From positions 1-46,326 of the forward strand of contig CAZZCU010000018.1 of NCBI GenBank assembly GCA_964652825.1: a stretch of 46,326 nt of DNA, in the 5' to 3' direction. Positions 16,397 to 24,540 of the stretch are shown here, in pieces. The first letter of the stretch is position 1; each line of letters opens with the position of its first letter. The position numbers and the translations under genes were made by a program. The DNA is from CAZZCU01 sp964652825 (GTDB taxonomy: Bacteria; Bdellovibrionota_B; Oligoflexia; Oligoflexales; CAZZCU01). The notes under the pieces were generated by a model. It had not been told where the DNA came from. It ran no database searches and saw only the letters and a program-made list of their open reading frames with translations.

Positions 16397-17734
16397 TTAG
16401 AAGGGCGCGTATTGCTCGAAGGCATGGACTTTCACGTCTTTAGGATTCCATTGATAGTTCGGTCGGCACATAGGGTCTTCTTCGTCAACAAGACCGTCAT
16501 GATCGTTATCAATGCCATCGGAGCAGGAGTTGATCGAGTAGTGACTTTCAGCAGCTGGTCTCAATGGTTCGCGTGAAGTTTTTGGGTCCGGCAGGTGTTC
16601 CCAAAGATCTTCAAAGTAAGCTAGGGATTGCGCCGCGAGCTCACGATTATTCTCGATAGTCACCAAGTTTTCGTCATTAGCAACGGTGCCGGCCGCAGTC
16701 CAGTTCATCGAGCCAATAAGAACTTTGTGGTCATCGGCGATAGCCGATTTCATATGCATTTTGCCGCCGAGATTCTCGACACGCAGGTCAACACCACCTG
16801 CTTGTAAATCGCCGTGGCGCGATGCTGGATGCGCTGCCGCCAAAGCGTCTTGGATCAGTCGCACGTGAACGCCGCGCTTGACGGCTTTGATCATGGCATC
16901 GGCAACGCGTTTGTCCGTCAGATAGAACATCGCGATTTCAAGTGATTTCTTGGCGCCGTTGATAAACGGCACGACGGCGGTCTCTACCGGATTATCCTGA
17001 GGCGAGAAGAAAATGTTTACCCGCGTACCATCTTTGAAATGAACCGTAGAGGTTTTGCGGGAGAAAAAGGTGCTGCGTTTGTAAATGCTAAACTGATGAC
17101 TTTCAAACATTTGTGCGAACTCGTCGTTAAAGATCGCGGCAACCGTCGGTGAGTGGATAATCAAAGCATTATTCGCGTTATATTCCGCCCCAAGACAGGT
17201 GTGGCTGATGTTAGTGCTGCCGATCCAGGTTTTCTTTTTATCAATGACAAAGAATTTATTGTGCATGATTGAGCCAGCACGTGGTTTGCCAACGGGGTCG
17301 ACATCGGGCGTGATACGCTTCAGGCCCAATGCTTTGGGTAAATAAGCTGTGTCGGGATAACTGAAGTTTTTCGGAACCCAGTCATTCAGGGCGCCATGGG
17401 CCTGATCAACAACCGCGCGAATGTTGACGCCACGGGCACGTAATTTGCGGAGTTTGGTCAGAAACCAGTCCTGGCGATAAACACCATAAATGGCCATGTC
17501 GATATCATTTTCAGCACTGGAGAGAAACTGATCTAGCGCTTCGGCCATCTCGCCTTTTGCATTGGCATTGACTAGTCCCTTGCAGGTGCCATCGCGCCAG
17601 CAGGCGACATTCGTATGAAATAACTCAAAGGAGAAGGTTTCGGAAGTATGAAGGGTATTGCTCGCACTTGCTACTTGCGAGAAACAAGTAAGGGAGAGAA
17701 ACAAACAGATCCGCTTGACAGGAAGCAGGCGCAT
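16397..17734 (-). CDS. Secreted phospholipase D-like protein with C-terminal DG-x-DND-x-DG motif
   Basis: 445 aa. A signal peptide (residues 1-24, ending VASAS) directs export. Two HKD motifs are complete: His158-x-Lys160-x4-Asp165 and His327-x-Lys329-x4-Asp334, each followed by IGSTN or IGSMN. Two motifs in one chain make the whole active site of phospholipase D or PLD-type nucleases and phosphodiesterases. Near the C-terminus Cys404 and Cys423 bracket DGIDND-x-DGLVDEEDP, an acidic EF-hand/thrombospondin-3-like repeat common in secreted myxobacterial proteins. Substrate (lipid or nucleic acid) is unknown. AAGGAA precedes the ATG. Divergent from the LtaS-type gene. Confidence 0.88.
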   Translation of the reverse strand: MRLLPVKRICLFLSLTCFSQVASASNTLHTSETFSFELFHTNVACWRDGTCKGLVNANAKGEMAEALDQFLSSAENDIDMAIYGVYRQDWFLTKLRKLRARGVNIRAVVDQAHGALNDWVPKNFSYPDTAYLPKALGLKRITPDVDPVGKPRAGSIMHNKFFVIDKKKTWIGSTNISHTCLGAEYNANNALIIHSPTVAAIFNDEFAQMFESHQFSIYKRSTFFSRKTSTVHFKDGTRVNIFFSPQDNPVETAVVPFINGAKKSLEIAMFYLTDKRVADAMIKAVKRGVHVRLIQDALAAAHPASRHGDLQAGGVDLRVENLGGKMHMKSAIADDHKVLIGSMNWTAAGTVANDENLVTIENNRELAAQSLAYFEDLWEHLPDPKTSREPLRPAAESHYSINSCSDGIDNDHDGLVDEEDPMCRPNYQWNPKDVKVHAFEQYAPF

Positions 17735-17894
17735 TATGTTCCTTTGCGCTTAGCCAGAAGTCTTTTTCAAGATCTACTCTCTAGCAGTAATTTGGTTGCA
17801 TTTAAAACTTTAGCTTATGCTCAAAGCACTGTCACTAAGATATTGTATTTGTAGGATCAATTTTTTGTTTTTATCCGATTAAGGTTGCGTAAAG

Positions 17895-19877
17895 ATGCTA
17901 TTCATCTCTCGGCTGTTTCCGCGTTTGCTAATCATCTTGTTTGTGGCCTTCGTTTTACACCGAGGGTTGAGCTTTGAATTCCTTGCACCACAAGGTTTTT
18001 CTGTCTCTAATGCCGATCGTGTTAGTTTCTTATTTGTTGGTTTATTGAGCGATTTTTGGGTCGCAACTCTGATCGCCTGGTTAGCTGTTCTTCTCACATG
18101 GGCAACGTGCTCCGTGGGGAGGGCAAAAATTTATCAAAAGCATGTGGCATCAGGTGTTGCCGTCATTTTTATCGTGCTGACCGCCTTGCACCAACCATAT
18201 GTCGAATTTTTTCATTTTCAATTCCTACCGGTGCATCTCCAATACTTAAGCGATCTGGATTTTATCGCGGCTAATGGCTCATCGGCTTGGTCGACAAGTG
18301 CCATGTTGATCTTTGTCGTCGCAATATTGTTGTCGGCGATTTTGCTCATCCCACTCAATGCGGCAGTCGCAAGCCGCAAACGTATCGTTATCTATGGTAT
18401 TGCTGTTGCCTTGAGCAGCACGGCGTTGCTGGCGCATATGATCAATATTCGTACGCGCGTGCAGTGGTTTGTTCCCGAGCTTCTGCGCACCAATTATCTC
18501 GAAAATTTTTACATAGCTTACGGTCAAAACTATGCGCCACCACCATTAAGTAGTGAAGAGATCATGTCGTTGGCTTTGCAAAGCGGCTTGCTGCTGAAGT
18601 CAGCGGTGCAGCCAGATGTCGAGCAATTGCGGGCTGAGCTGGCTTTACGACCGCCGGTTGAATCCGCGGGCCATGAGCGACTGGCGCAAGTCATGCGCGA
18701 GGATTTGCGTCGGCAGCGTTTGGCGAAGCGAAAGCCACTGGTATTGGTTTTGTTGCTGGAATCGATGCGACCCAGTGAATCGGCGCTCTACGGTGGCACC
18801 AAGCCGACACTCACGCCAGAGATCGATCAGCTGGCACGCACGGGGATTTGGTTTGCGCAGGCGTACAGTACGGGCAATGTCACGCGCGGTGGCCAGGAAG
18901 CCGCTTGGTGTGGCTATTACAGCACGCAGAGTAATTCAGCGATGCGCAACCGGCCCGACATCCATCTACGCTGTTTGCCGGATATCATTGCCGAGCATCG
19001 TCTGGATATCGCCACGGCTTGGTATCATGGCGGTCGCGGTGAATTCGATGGCCAGCAGCCTTTTTGGGCGAAACATGGTGTTGAACGATTTTTGGTGGAT
19101 GCGAATTTTCCGCCGGAGACACCGCGAACCGGCTGGGGAGTGAGTGATCTGGCGTTTTATGACCGGGTTCTTGGTGAGCTGGCAGGTTTTAAAGCCTCTG
19201 CGGCAGCTAGTGGGCAGACGGCGTTTCTTGGCATGCTATTAACTGTCAGTAATCATATCCCGTGGCGTATGCCTGCGGACGCCTCGGCTGATTTACGCAA
19301 AACTGTTGCGGGACTATCGGATCCATCACATGCAACGGCCGTCTATGCGGATGCTGCGATTGGTGTCTTTGTTGAGCGTTTAAAGCAGCAACAATTATGG
19401 GATGAAACCTTGCTAGTACTGATGAGCGATCATGGTCATGGGGCGCCGTCGTATCAAGATCTTCCTCCACATCGTCATCGTCTGCATCAGGCAGTAAGCC
19501 ATATTCATTTGCTCATCTCGGGTGGGATCGGTGAACGGGCGGCGCGGACGCTGCCGCAAGAGGTGGGCAAAGTTCGCGAGCGCCTGGTTAGTCAGGCGGA
19601 TCTAGCGCCTTTTCTAGCGTACGTTCTTGATCTCAAGGACATGCGCTTTTTTAGCGAAGGGCTCTTTGTCCGTGAGCCACGCCAGACCATGGTTATAGCG
19701 GATACCGGAGCTGGTGTTTATCTACCGGCGTCACAAAAATTTTACTCTTATGCGGAGCTGGCTAAGGGCGGAACGCGGCTGGCGCCCAATGATCTGCAGC
19801 TGCGACGCTATATCAACTTTCTTAACTACATTAACACCACTCGCACCTTGCCAGGCGGTCTACCTCATGTAGAATAA
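17895..19877 (+). CDS. LtaS-type membrane sulfatase-fold (phosphoglycerol transferase-like) protein
   Basis: 660 aa. Five hydrophobic segments (about 8-24, 45-72, 86-101, 136-156 and 164-181) precede an alkaline-phosphatase-superfamily domain from about residue 280. Visible metal/active-site features are LLLESMRPSES (Glu289), the candidate nucleophile Thr330 in NVTRGGQEA, SNHIPW and SDHGHG. This is the layout of LtaS, OpgB and phosphoethanolamine transferases, which act on the outer face of the inner membrane to modify lipids or glycans with phosphoglycerol or similar groups. Which group is transferred cannot be told. Followed by a periplasmic protein gene 33 nt downstream. Confidence 0.85.
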   Translation: MLFISRLFPRLLIILFVAFVLHRGLSFEFLAPQGFSVSNADRVSFLFVGLLSDFWVATLIAWLAVLLTWATCSVGRAKIYQKHVASGVAVIFIVLTALHQPYVEFFHFQFLPVHLQYLSDLDFIAANGSSAWSTSAMLIFVVAILLSAILLIPLNAAVASRKRIVIYGIAVALSSTALLAHMINIRTRVQWFVPELLRTNYLENFYIAYGQNYAPPPLSSEEIMSLALQSGLLLKSAVQPDVEQLRAELALRPPVESAGHERLAQVMREDLRRQRLAKRKPLVLVLLLESMRPSESALYGGTKPTLTPEIDQLARTGIWFAQAYSTGNVTRGGQEAAWCGYYSTQSNSAMRNRPDIHLRCLPDIIAEHRLDIATAWYHGGRGEFDGQQPFWAKHGVERFLVDANFPPETPRTGWGVSDLAFYDRVLGELAGFKASAAASGQTAFLGMLLTVSNHIPWRMPADASADLRKTVAGLSDPSHATAVYADAAIGVFVERLKQQQLWDETLLVLMSDHGHGAPSYQDLPPHRHRLHQAVSHIHLLISGGIGERAARTLPQEVGKVRERLVSQADLAPFLAYVLDLKDMRFFSEGLFVREPRQTMVIADTGAGVYLPASQKFYSYAELAKGGTRLAPNDLQLRRYINFLNYINTTRTLPGGLPHVE

Positions 19878-19910
19878 GGCGATAAGCGCATATGGATAAG
19901 GGAGCTGTCA

Positions 19911-20657
19911 GTGCACATTTGGTCTCGCGGTGTTTTAATCACCATCATGATTGCCGCAAATATACCGACGTTGTTTGCCCGCAACCTCCTGGAAGGTGAT
20001 GAGCGCTTTGAGGTGGATTGGTCGTCCATGACGATCAAGTTCTATGGCGAAGCACCGGTACCCCCCAAAGGCGACAATGCCTTCAAACAGGCTGAACAGA
20101 CCGCCTGGACCGACGCCTTGCGCTATGCCGAGCAGGCAGCTGCCAAAGTGCTTGCTGAAAAAGCCGCGACCGAGAAGCTCGGTGAGCGGGTAACTTCGGC
20201 TGTGCGTTCCTATAATACGACCTATTTTGCCGATGGTAGGGTTCGCGTGCATCTGGAAAATTCGCTGGCCGCCGCCCTGCGCCGGGATGATATCAATTTT
20301 AAACACAAGCAGGTCCCGAGCACCGCCGGTGCCCGCAATACCGGTCTGATCGTGGAGGTCCAGGGGGCGAAAGAGCCGTTGGCCCATTATCAGATTGTCG
20401 ATGAGGGTGGACAGGTGCTCTTTAGTGTCGGTGATATTGCCGAGGATGCTTACAAAAAGCATCTGATGGGTCGCTGGTACAAAGGTATTAAGTCTGTAAA
20501 ATCAACAAGTTTGTCTGGAGAGAACGCCGCGCGCCTTCAGTCGACCTTGTTGCCGGAAAGCGGCAACCTTCAGGTTAGCAGGCAGGCCTGGCAGGCCGCG
20601 ATCGAAGGCAACGAAAGCGTGTTACAGGCAGGGAAGATTTCTCTCGTCATTCCCTGA
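19911..20657 (+). CDS. Periplasmic protein, LPP20/FlgT N-domain-like
   Basis: 248 aa. N-terminal signal peptide (residues 1-23, ending TLFA). The early part, DWSSMTIKFYGEAPVPP followed by a long helix with repeated Ala/Glu (AEQTAWTDALRYAEQAAAKVLAEKAA), looks like the LPP20/FlgT N-terminal fold found in flagellar accessory and surface lipoproteins. No lipobox Cys. The function is unknown and the similarity is by eye. Start is GTG with AAGGGAG 7 bases upstream. It could share a transcript with the LtaS-type gene; it stands where infC is often found ahead of rpmI. Confidence 0.6.
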   Translation: MHIWSRGVLITIMIAANIPTLFARNLLEGDERFEVDWSSMTIKFYGEAPVPPKGDNAFKQAEQTAWTDALRYAEQAAAKVLAEKAATEKLGERVTSAVRSYNTTYFADGRVRVHLENSLAAALRRDDINFKHKQVPSTAGARNTGLIVEVQGAKEPLAHYQIVDEGGQVLFSVGDIAEDAYKKHLMGRWYKGIKSVKSTSLSGENAARLQSTLLPESGNLQVSRQAWQAAIEGNESVLQAGKISLVIP

Positions 20658-20776
20658 TGCTTAATCGCGAAATTCCCTCAGTTTCATCTTGCAGCGTCCG
20701 GTTAACCAGTGTTACACAAGGCATTCATTTTGAACGGCTTATCAGTGGCTTGTTCTATAACTGAAGGTTGAAGTGT

Positions 20777-20974
20777 ATGCCGAAAATCAAAACCAAAAAA
20801 GCAGCATCCAAGCGATTCAAAGTTCTGGCTTCGGGCAAAGTTCGTCGCGGCCGCGCCAATAAGCGCCACATTCTGACGAAAAAGTCACGTACGCGTAAAA
20901 ATCGTTTGAAAAAAGGTGCTTTAGTTTTGCCATGCGATATGAAGAACGTCATGGCGTGTCTACCCAACGCTTAA
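20777..20974 (+). CDS. rpmI: 50S ribosomal protein bL35
   Basis: 65 aa starting MPKIKTKKAASKRF, the canonical bL35 N-terminus; the frame also has an upstream GTG at 20768 that adds three non-conserved residues. Highly basic throughout (KVRRGRANKRH, KKSRTRKNRL). It binds 23S rRNA in the large subunit. GAAGG lies upstream of the ATG. Followed after 25 nt by rplT in the usual pair. Confidence 0.97.
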   Translation: MPKIKTKKAASKRFKVLASGKVRRGRANKRHILTKKSRTRKNRLKKGALVLPCDMKNVMACLPNA

Positions 20975-20999
20975 TTGCAGTTAGTCTGAGGAAAATAAT

Positions 21000-21359
21000 A
21001 TGTCACGTGTAAAACGAGGTTTTAAAGGTCGTACTCGCCGGAAGAAGATTCTTGGTCGTGCCAAGGGCTTTCGCGGTGCGCGTAAGAATCGCATTAGCAT
21101 TGCGATGCATGTTGTCCGCCGGGCGTTGGTCTATGCTTATCGTGATCGTCGCGTTAAGAAACGTGATTTCCGCAAACTGTGGATTGTGCGTATCAATGCC
21201 GCTGCACGTGCGTCGGGTCTTAGATATTCGGAATTCATGAACGGCTTGAAGAAAGCTGGTGTAACTTTGGATCGCAGCGTTCTCGCTGATTTGGCGTTGA
21301 ACAATAGCGCGGCTTTCGCGGCTTTGGTTAGTCAGGCGCGCGCCAGCTTGAAAAAATGA
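21000..21359 (+). CDS. rplT: 50S ribosomal protein bL20
   Basis: 119 aa, the standard length. The N-terminal basic extension MSRVKRGFKGRTRRKKILGRAKGF is typical, followed by the globular RNA-binding part (YAYRDRRVKKRDFRKLWI, SGLRYSEFMNGLKKAGV). bL20 is an early assembly protein of the large subunit and in several bacteria represses its own operon. A GAGG site precedes the ATG. The operon ends at the hairpin terminator just downstream. Confidence 0.98.
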   Translation: MSRVKRGFKGRTRRKKILGRAKGFRGARKNRISIAMHVVRRALVYAYRDRRVKKRDFRKLWIVRINAAARASGLRYSEFMNGLKKAGVTLDRSVLADLALNNSAAFAALVSQARASLKK

Positions 21360-21382
21360 TCTTAGTTTGATTTGTTTTCAAG

Positions 21383-21412
21383 AAAGCCCGGTGGAAGTAG
21401 CCGGGCTTTTTT
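21383..21412 (+). terminator. Rho-independent terminator after rpmI-rplT
   Basis: Stem AAAGCCCGG (21383-21391) pairs perfectly with CCGGGCTTT (21401-21409) around a 9-nt loop and is followed by a run of six Ts counted from the stem. It lies 24 bases after the rplT stop. Confidence 0.92.
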
Positions 21413-21444
21413 ATTGATGCCGACCCCAAGTAGGAATTGCGTGT

Positions 21445-21831
21445 GTGAGGCAATTGTCGCAGCCAATCTATGTAACGCTGGGTGTCGTTAGCCTGTTGGT
21501 TGGATTGATCGGTGTTTTCCTGCCGTTATTGCCGACAACGCCTTTTGTTCTGCTGGCCGCCTACTTTTTCTCGCGCAGCTCGGGCCGTTTGCATCAGTGG
21601 TTGTTGAGGCATCGGGTGTTTGGCTCGATCATTCGCGATTGGGAAAGCAATGGTGCGATTAGGCCCAAAGCCAAGCTCATCGCCGTGACTATGATTACGC
21701 TATCACTGGGCTATGCATTGGTTTTTAAGGCTATGTTTTGGCAGATAAAATTTATTGCCGCGATCGTGGGTATTGTGGTGGTGATTTTTATCGTGACGCG
21801 CCCGTCACATCCGGGAGTACTTAGATCTTAA
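21445..21831 (+). CDS. DUF454 (YbaN-like) inner membrane protein
   Basis: 128 aa. The family signature is clear: an N-terminal helix LGVVSLLVGLIGVFLPLLPTTPFVLLAAYFFSRSS, then RLHQWLLRHRVFGSIIRDWE, then two more hydrophobic helices (about 77-93 and 100-118). So three or four membrane spans in the inner membrane. E. coli YbaN is the known member and its role is not established. Start GTG. The last 11 bases overlap the 3' end of the convergent CorC-like gene. Confidence 0.87.
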   Translation: MRQLSQPIYVTLGVVSLLVGLIGVFLPLLPTTPFVLLAAYFFSRSSGRLHQWLLRHRVFGSIIRDWESNGAIRPKAKLIAVTMITLSLGYALVFKAMFWQIKFIAAIVGIVVVIFIVTRPSHPGVLRS

Positions 21832-23125
21832 TGGGAATGATCAGTACCTTATCAACGCGCATGCCATCCATGTCAACGACCTCGAAACGATAGCCGCCCC
21901 AGATAAAATGTTCGCCTTCGCTGGGAATGCGACCCATATGTGCCATGACAAAGCCGCCGAGTGTTTGGTAGTCGCCCAATTCATCACCGTCAAGTTTGGG
22001 AATATTGAGTGCTTCCTTGAAATCATCGATCGGTATCATGCCATCAACCAACCACGAACCGTCTTCGCGTTGTTTGGCGGGTAAGCTCCGTTGATCGTCA
22101 GCTGACGGGAGGTTGCCGACGATTGCCTCCAGTATGTCGATCAAAGTGACAATGCCGGCAGTGCCGCCGTATTCATCGACTACCATGGCCATGTGTCTGC
22201 CGGTTTGTTTGAAGAGTTCCAGGGCTTTTAGTGCCAGCATGCTTTCGGCGATAAATAAAGGTTTTAACATGCAGTCTTTGAGGCTTGTGACGTTCTGTTG
22301 TTTCGCCAATTGCGCCCACAATAATTTTATGGAGACGGCGCCGATGATGTTGTCATGGTTGCGTTGATAAACTGGAAAGTATGAGTGCGGACTTGCCAGC
22401 ATTTTTCGTACGTTTTTTTCGAGCGGTTCGTCAATGTCCAGCGCCACCATTTTTAAGCGCGTGGTCATCAAGTCACCGATCGTTTGATCAGCCAGGCGAA
22501 AAACGCGTTTTAATATGGCTTCTTCGGTTTTCTTGAAGACGCCGGCTTGTGTACCTTGTTCGATGAGTATTTTGACTTCTTCTTCGGTCACTGGCTGTTC
22601 GTTGGTTGGTTGCATTCCCAATATGCGTAAAACCGAATCCGTGGAAAAGCTGAGAAGACGCACAAAAGGTAACGAGAGACGGGTAAATGCCGCCATTGGC
22701 CGCGAGACCTTGGCGGCGATTTGATCGGCATTGCCGATAGCGATGCGTTTGGGGACAAGTTCGCCGAACACAATGGTGAGGAACGCCGACAGTATAACGA
22801 CGGCTGCTGAACTTAAATAACTACTAAAAGGTGTTAGTGCCGGGACGTTGTTTAACAACTCGGCTAAATCGTCGGCGAGAGCGGTGGCGGAAAAAGCGCC
22901 GGTCAAAATACCAACCAGCGTGATACCGATCTGAATTGTGGACAAAAAGTCCGTGGGTGCGTTTGCCAGATCAAGTGCGACTTTGGCGCCTTGACTGCCT
23001 TCGGCTGAAAGTTGTTGTAATCGTGCTTTTCGTGCCGAGATGATCGCCAGTTCAGCAAGCGCCAGAACGCCGTTGAAGCTGATCAACATTGCAAGAATAA
23101 TGAGTTGTGTCGAAAGCTCTACCAA
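21821..23125 (-). CDS. CorC/HlyC-type (CNNM-like) membrane protein with CBS domains
   Basis: 434 aa. An N-terminal DUF21 membrane domain (about 1-190; hydrophobic segments at 5-27, 60-85, 95-120, 130-150) is followed by a CBS pair (about 205-325, with DLMTTRLKMVALD and MAMVVDEYGGTAGIVTLIDILE) and a C-terminal CorC_HlyC domain (about 345-430). Relatives include CNNM/CorB magnesium transporters and proteins annotated as hemolysins; magnesium efflux is the best-supported role in the family. Start is TTG with AGGA about 10 bases upstream. A possible minus-strand promoter (TTAAAA-17-TATAGT) lies at 23171-23199. Confidence 0.88.
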   Translation of the reverse strand: MVELSTQLIILAMLISFNGVLALAELAIISARKARLQQLSAEGSQGAKVALDLANAPTDFLSTIQIGITLVGILTGAFSATALADDLAELLNNVPALTPFSSYLSSAAVVILSAFLTIVFGELVPKRIAIGNADQIAAKVSRPMAAFTRLSLPFVRLLSFSTDSVLRILGMQPTNEQPVTEEEVKILIEQGTQAGVFKKTEEAILKRVFRLADQTIGDLMTTRLKMVALDIDEPLEKNVRKMLASPHSYFPVYQRNHDNIIGAVSIKLLWAQLAKQQNVTSLKDCMLKPLFIAESMLALKALELFKQTGRHMAMVVDEYGGTAGIVTLIDILEAIVGNLPSADDQRSLPAKQREDGSWLVDGMIPIDDFKEALNIPKLDGDELGDYQTLGGFVMAHMGRIPSEGEHFIWGGYRFEVVDMDGMRVDKVLIIPIKI

Positions 23126-23230
23126 ATTAATTAGGTCCTAAGGACCAATCCCTAAGCAAATATTAGTCTTACTATACAATGACCAAAGGTTTTTTTTAAG
23201 GAGTTTTGTGTTTGATCGCGGCATGCCAAC

Positions 23231-23968
23231 CTAGCTGGCTTTGGCAAGGATTTTTAGTTTGCAGCCGCCAATCCTAACTTCATCGCCATCAGTAATTTTG
23301 TGCATGCCGGACATTTTTTGCCCATTAAGAAAGGATCCATTCGTTGATCCTTGATCTTCGGCAAACACTTCGCCGGTATCGTTGAGTTTAATCAACAGGT
23401 GTTTGCGTGAAATTTCGGTATCTTCGTCGAACTGGCCGAAACTCGAAGCGCGACCGATATAGATGACGCGTTGTCGCAACTCAAGCACTTCATTTGTGCC
23501 GTTGCCATACGTAACGTCGATTTTGATTACCGATGATTGCGTTGAACGCAGTTCACTCTGAATCAGGGTGTCAACGATACTGTTACTCTTATCTTTATTG
23601 CGTTTATTGTTCTTAAAGATCGTGGCGATGTGGCGAACAGATTTTTCGTCTTCGAGACTAAAACGAAAAGAGGTTTGTCCAATGGTAACAACGTCACCGA
23701 CTTTAAGTCGTGCTTTTATAATGCGTTGATTGTTGACGAATGTACCGTTGGTACTGTTCATATCAAAGACATGATAAACATCACTGATGTTTTGAATTTG
23801 GCAGTGCGTTGACGAAACCTCATTGTCGTCGATGATGATATCGCCCTTCTCGCGACCAAAGATGGTGGCGTCACGCCGTAATTTGATAAGCTCTTGCGGT
23901 CGATCATCAACGACTGCGATCAAGACAGCTCGCAGGCCGGAATCTGAGCTTTTATCTTTCTTGCTCAT
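23231..23968 (-). CDS. Twin FHA-domain protein
   Basis: 245 aa, cytosolic. FHA domain 1 (about 15-105): GRE (Arg39), SSTH (52-55), NSTNGT (71-76). FHA domain 2 (about 148-242): GRA (Arg173), SRKH (187-190), GSTNGS (207-212). All residues that normally bind phosphothreonine are present in both copies, so both should be functional. A basic linker (119-128, NNKRNKDK) joins them. Such proteins bring phosphorylated partners together downstream of Ser/Thr kinases; none is encoded in the window. GAAGG precedes the ATG. Divergent from the DUF1844 gene, with corC-like downstream. Confidence 0.92.
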   Translation of the reverse strand: MSKKDKSSDSGLRAVLIAVVDDRPQELIKLRRDATIFGREKGDIIIDDNEVSSTHCQIQNISDVYHVFDMNSTNGTFVNNQRIIKARLKVGDVVTIGQTSFRFSLEDEKSVRHIATIFKNNKRNKDKSNSIVDTLIQSELRSTQSSVIKIDVTYGNGTNEVLELRQRVIYIGRASSFGQFDEDTEISRKHLLIKLNDTGEVFAEDQGSTNGSFLNGQKMSGMHKITDGDEVRIGGCKLKILAKAS

Positions 23969-24111
23969 AGAGCCTTCTTTAAAATCTTATAGAAGATACT
24001 GCTTTAGAGGTATCGGCAGCTTTGTCGGGAAGTTTACCTTGGCGTGGAAACGGACTTTTAATCATAGCCGGGTTTAGATAGTCTAGGACGGCACGAGGGA
24101 AGGAATTTGGT

Positions 24112-24402
24112 ATGACACAAAATTTTACGACTAACCCACAGAATAACAATGATCTGCCGGGCCTTGATTTTTCCGCATTGATTCTCGGACTGAGTTCGGC
24201 GGCGTTAAGTTATATGGGTCTGGCCTCGCTCCCTGGTCAGCCACCCATGCCAAAGAATATGGCGTTAGCAAAACAAAATATCGATATTATCGCGTTGCTT
24301 GCCGAAAAGACGACGGGCAATCTCACCAGCGAAGAATCACAACTGACCAAGCAAGTGCTGTCGGATCTTCGGCTGAAGTTTGTTGAGCAAAGCAAGTCCT
24401 AG
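24112..24402 (+). CDS. DUF1844 family protein
   Basis: 96 aa. The family pattern is visible: LDFSALILGLSSAALSYMGL (residues 19-38), then MALAKQNIDIIALLAEKTTGNLT and a closing SQLTKQVLSDLRLKFVEQ. DUF1844 proteins are small and helical, frequent in deltaproteobacteria and related phyla, and of unknown role. The hydrophobic early helix may touch the membrane. A GAAGGAATT site precedes the ATG. Lies between the divergent twin-FHA gene and the ClpB-type gene. Confidence 0.85.
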   Translation: MTQNFTTNPQNNNDLPGLDFSALILGLSSAALSYMGLASLPGQPPMPKNMALAKQNIDIIALLAEKTTGNLTSEESQLTKQVLSDLRLKFVEQSKS

Positions 24403-24540
24403 CTATCAAAAGTATTTATCATCGTATTTTGGGTTCCATCAAAGATATCAGCTCTATATTAGTAATTTATCCTTTAATTGCCGCGCGACCGTTCCGATAC
24501 CTTTTGGTGACTCATTGTCCGCGGTAAAGGTAAATTGCGC

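Noticed and set aside
20730..20761. Promoter TTGAAC/TATAAC before rpmI
   Set aside because: The spacing is 20 bp, outside the normal 16-18, and there is no extended -10.
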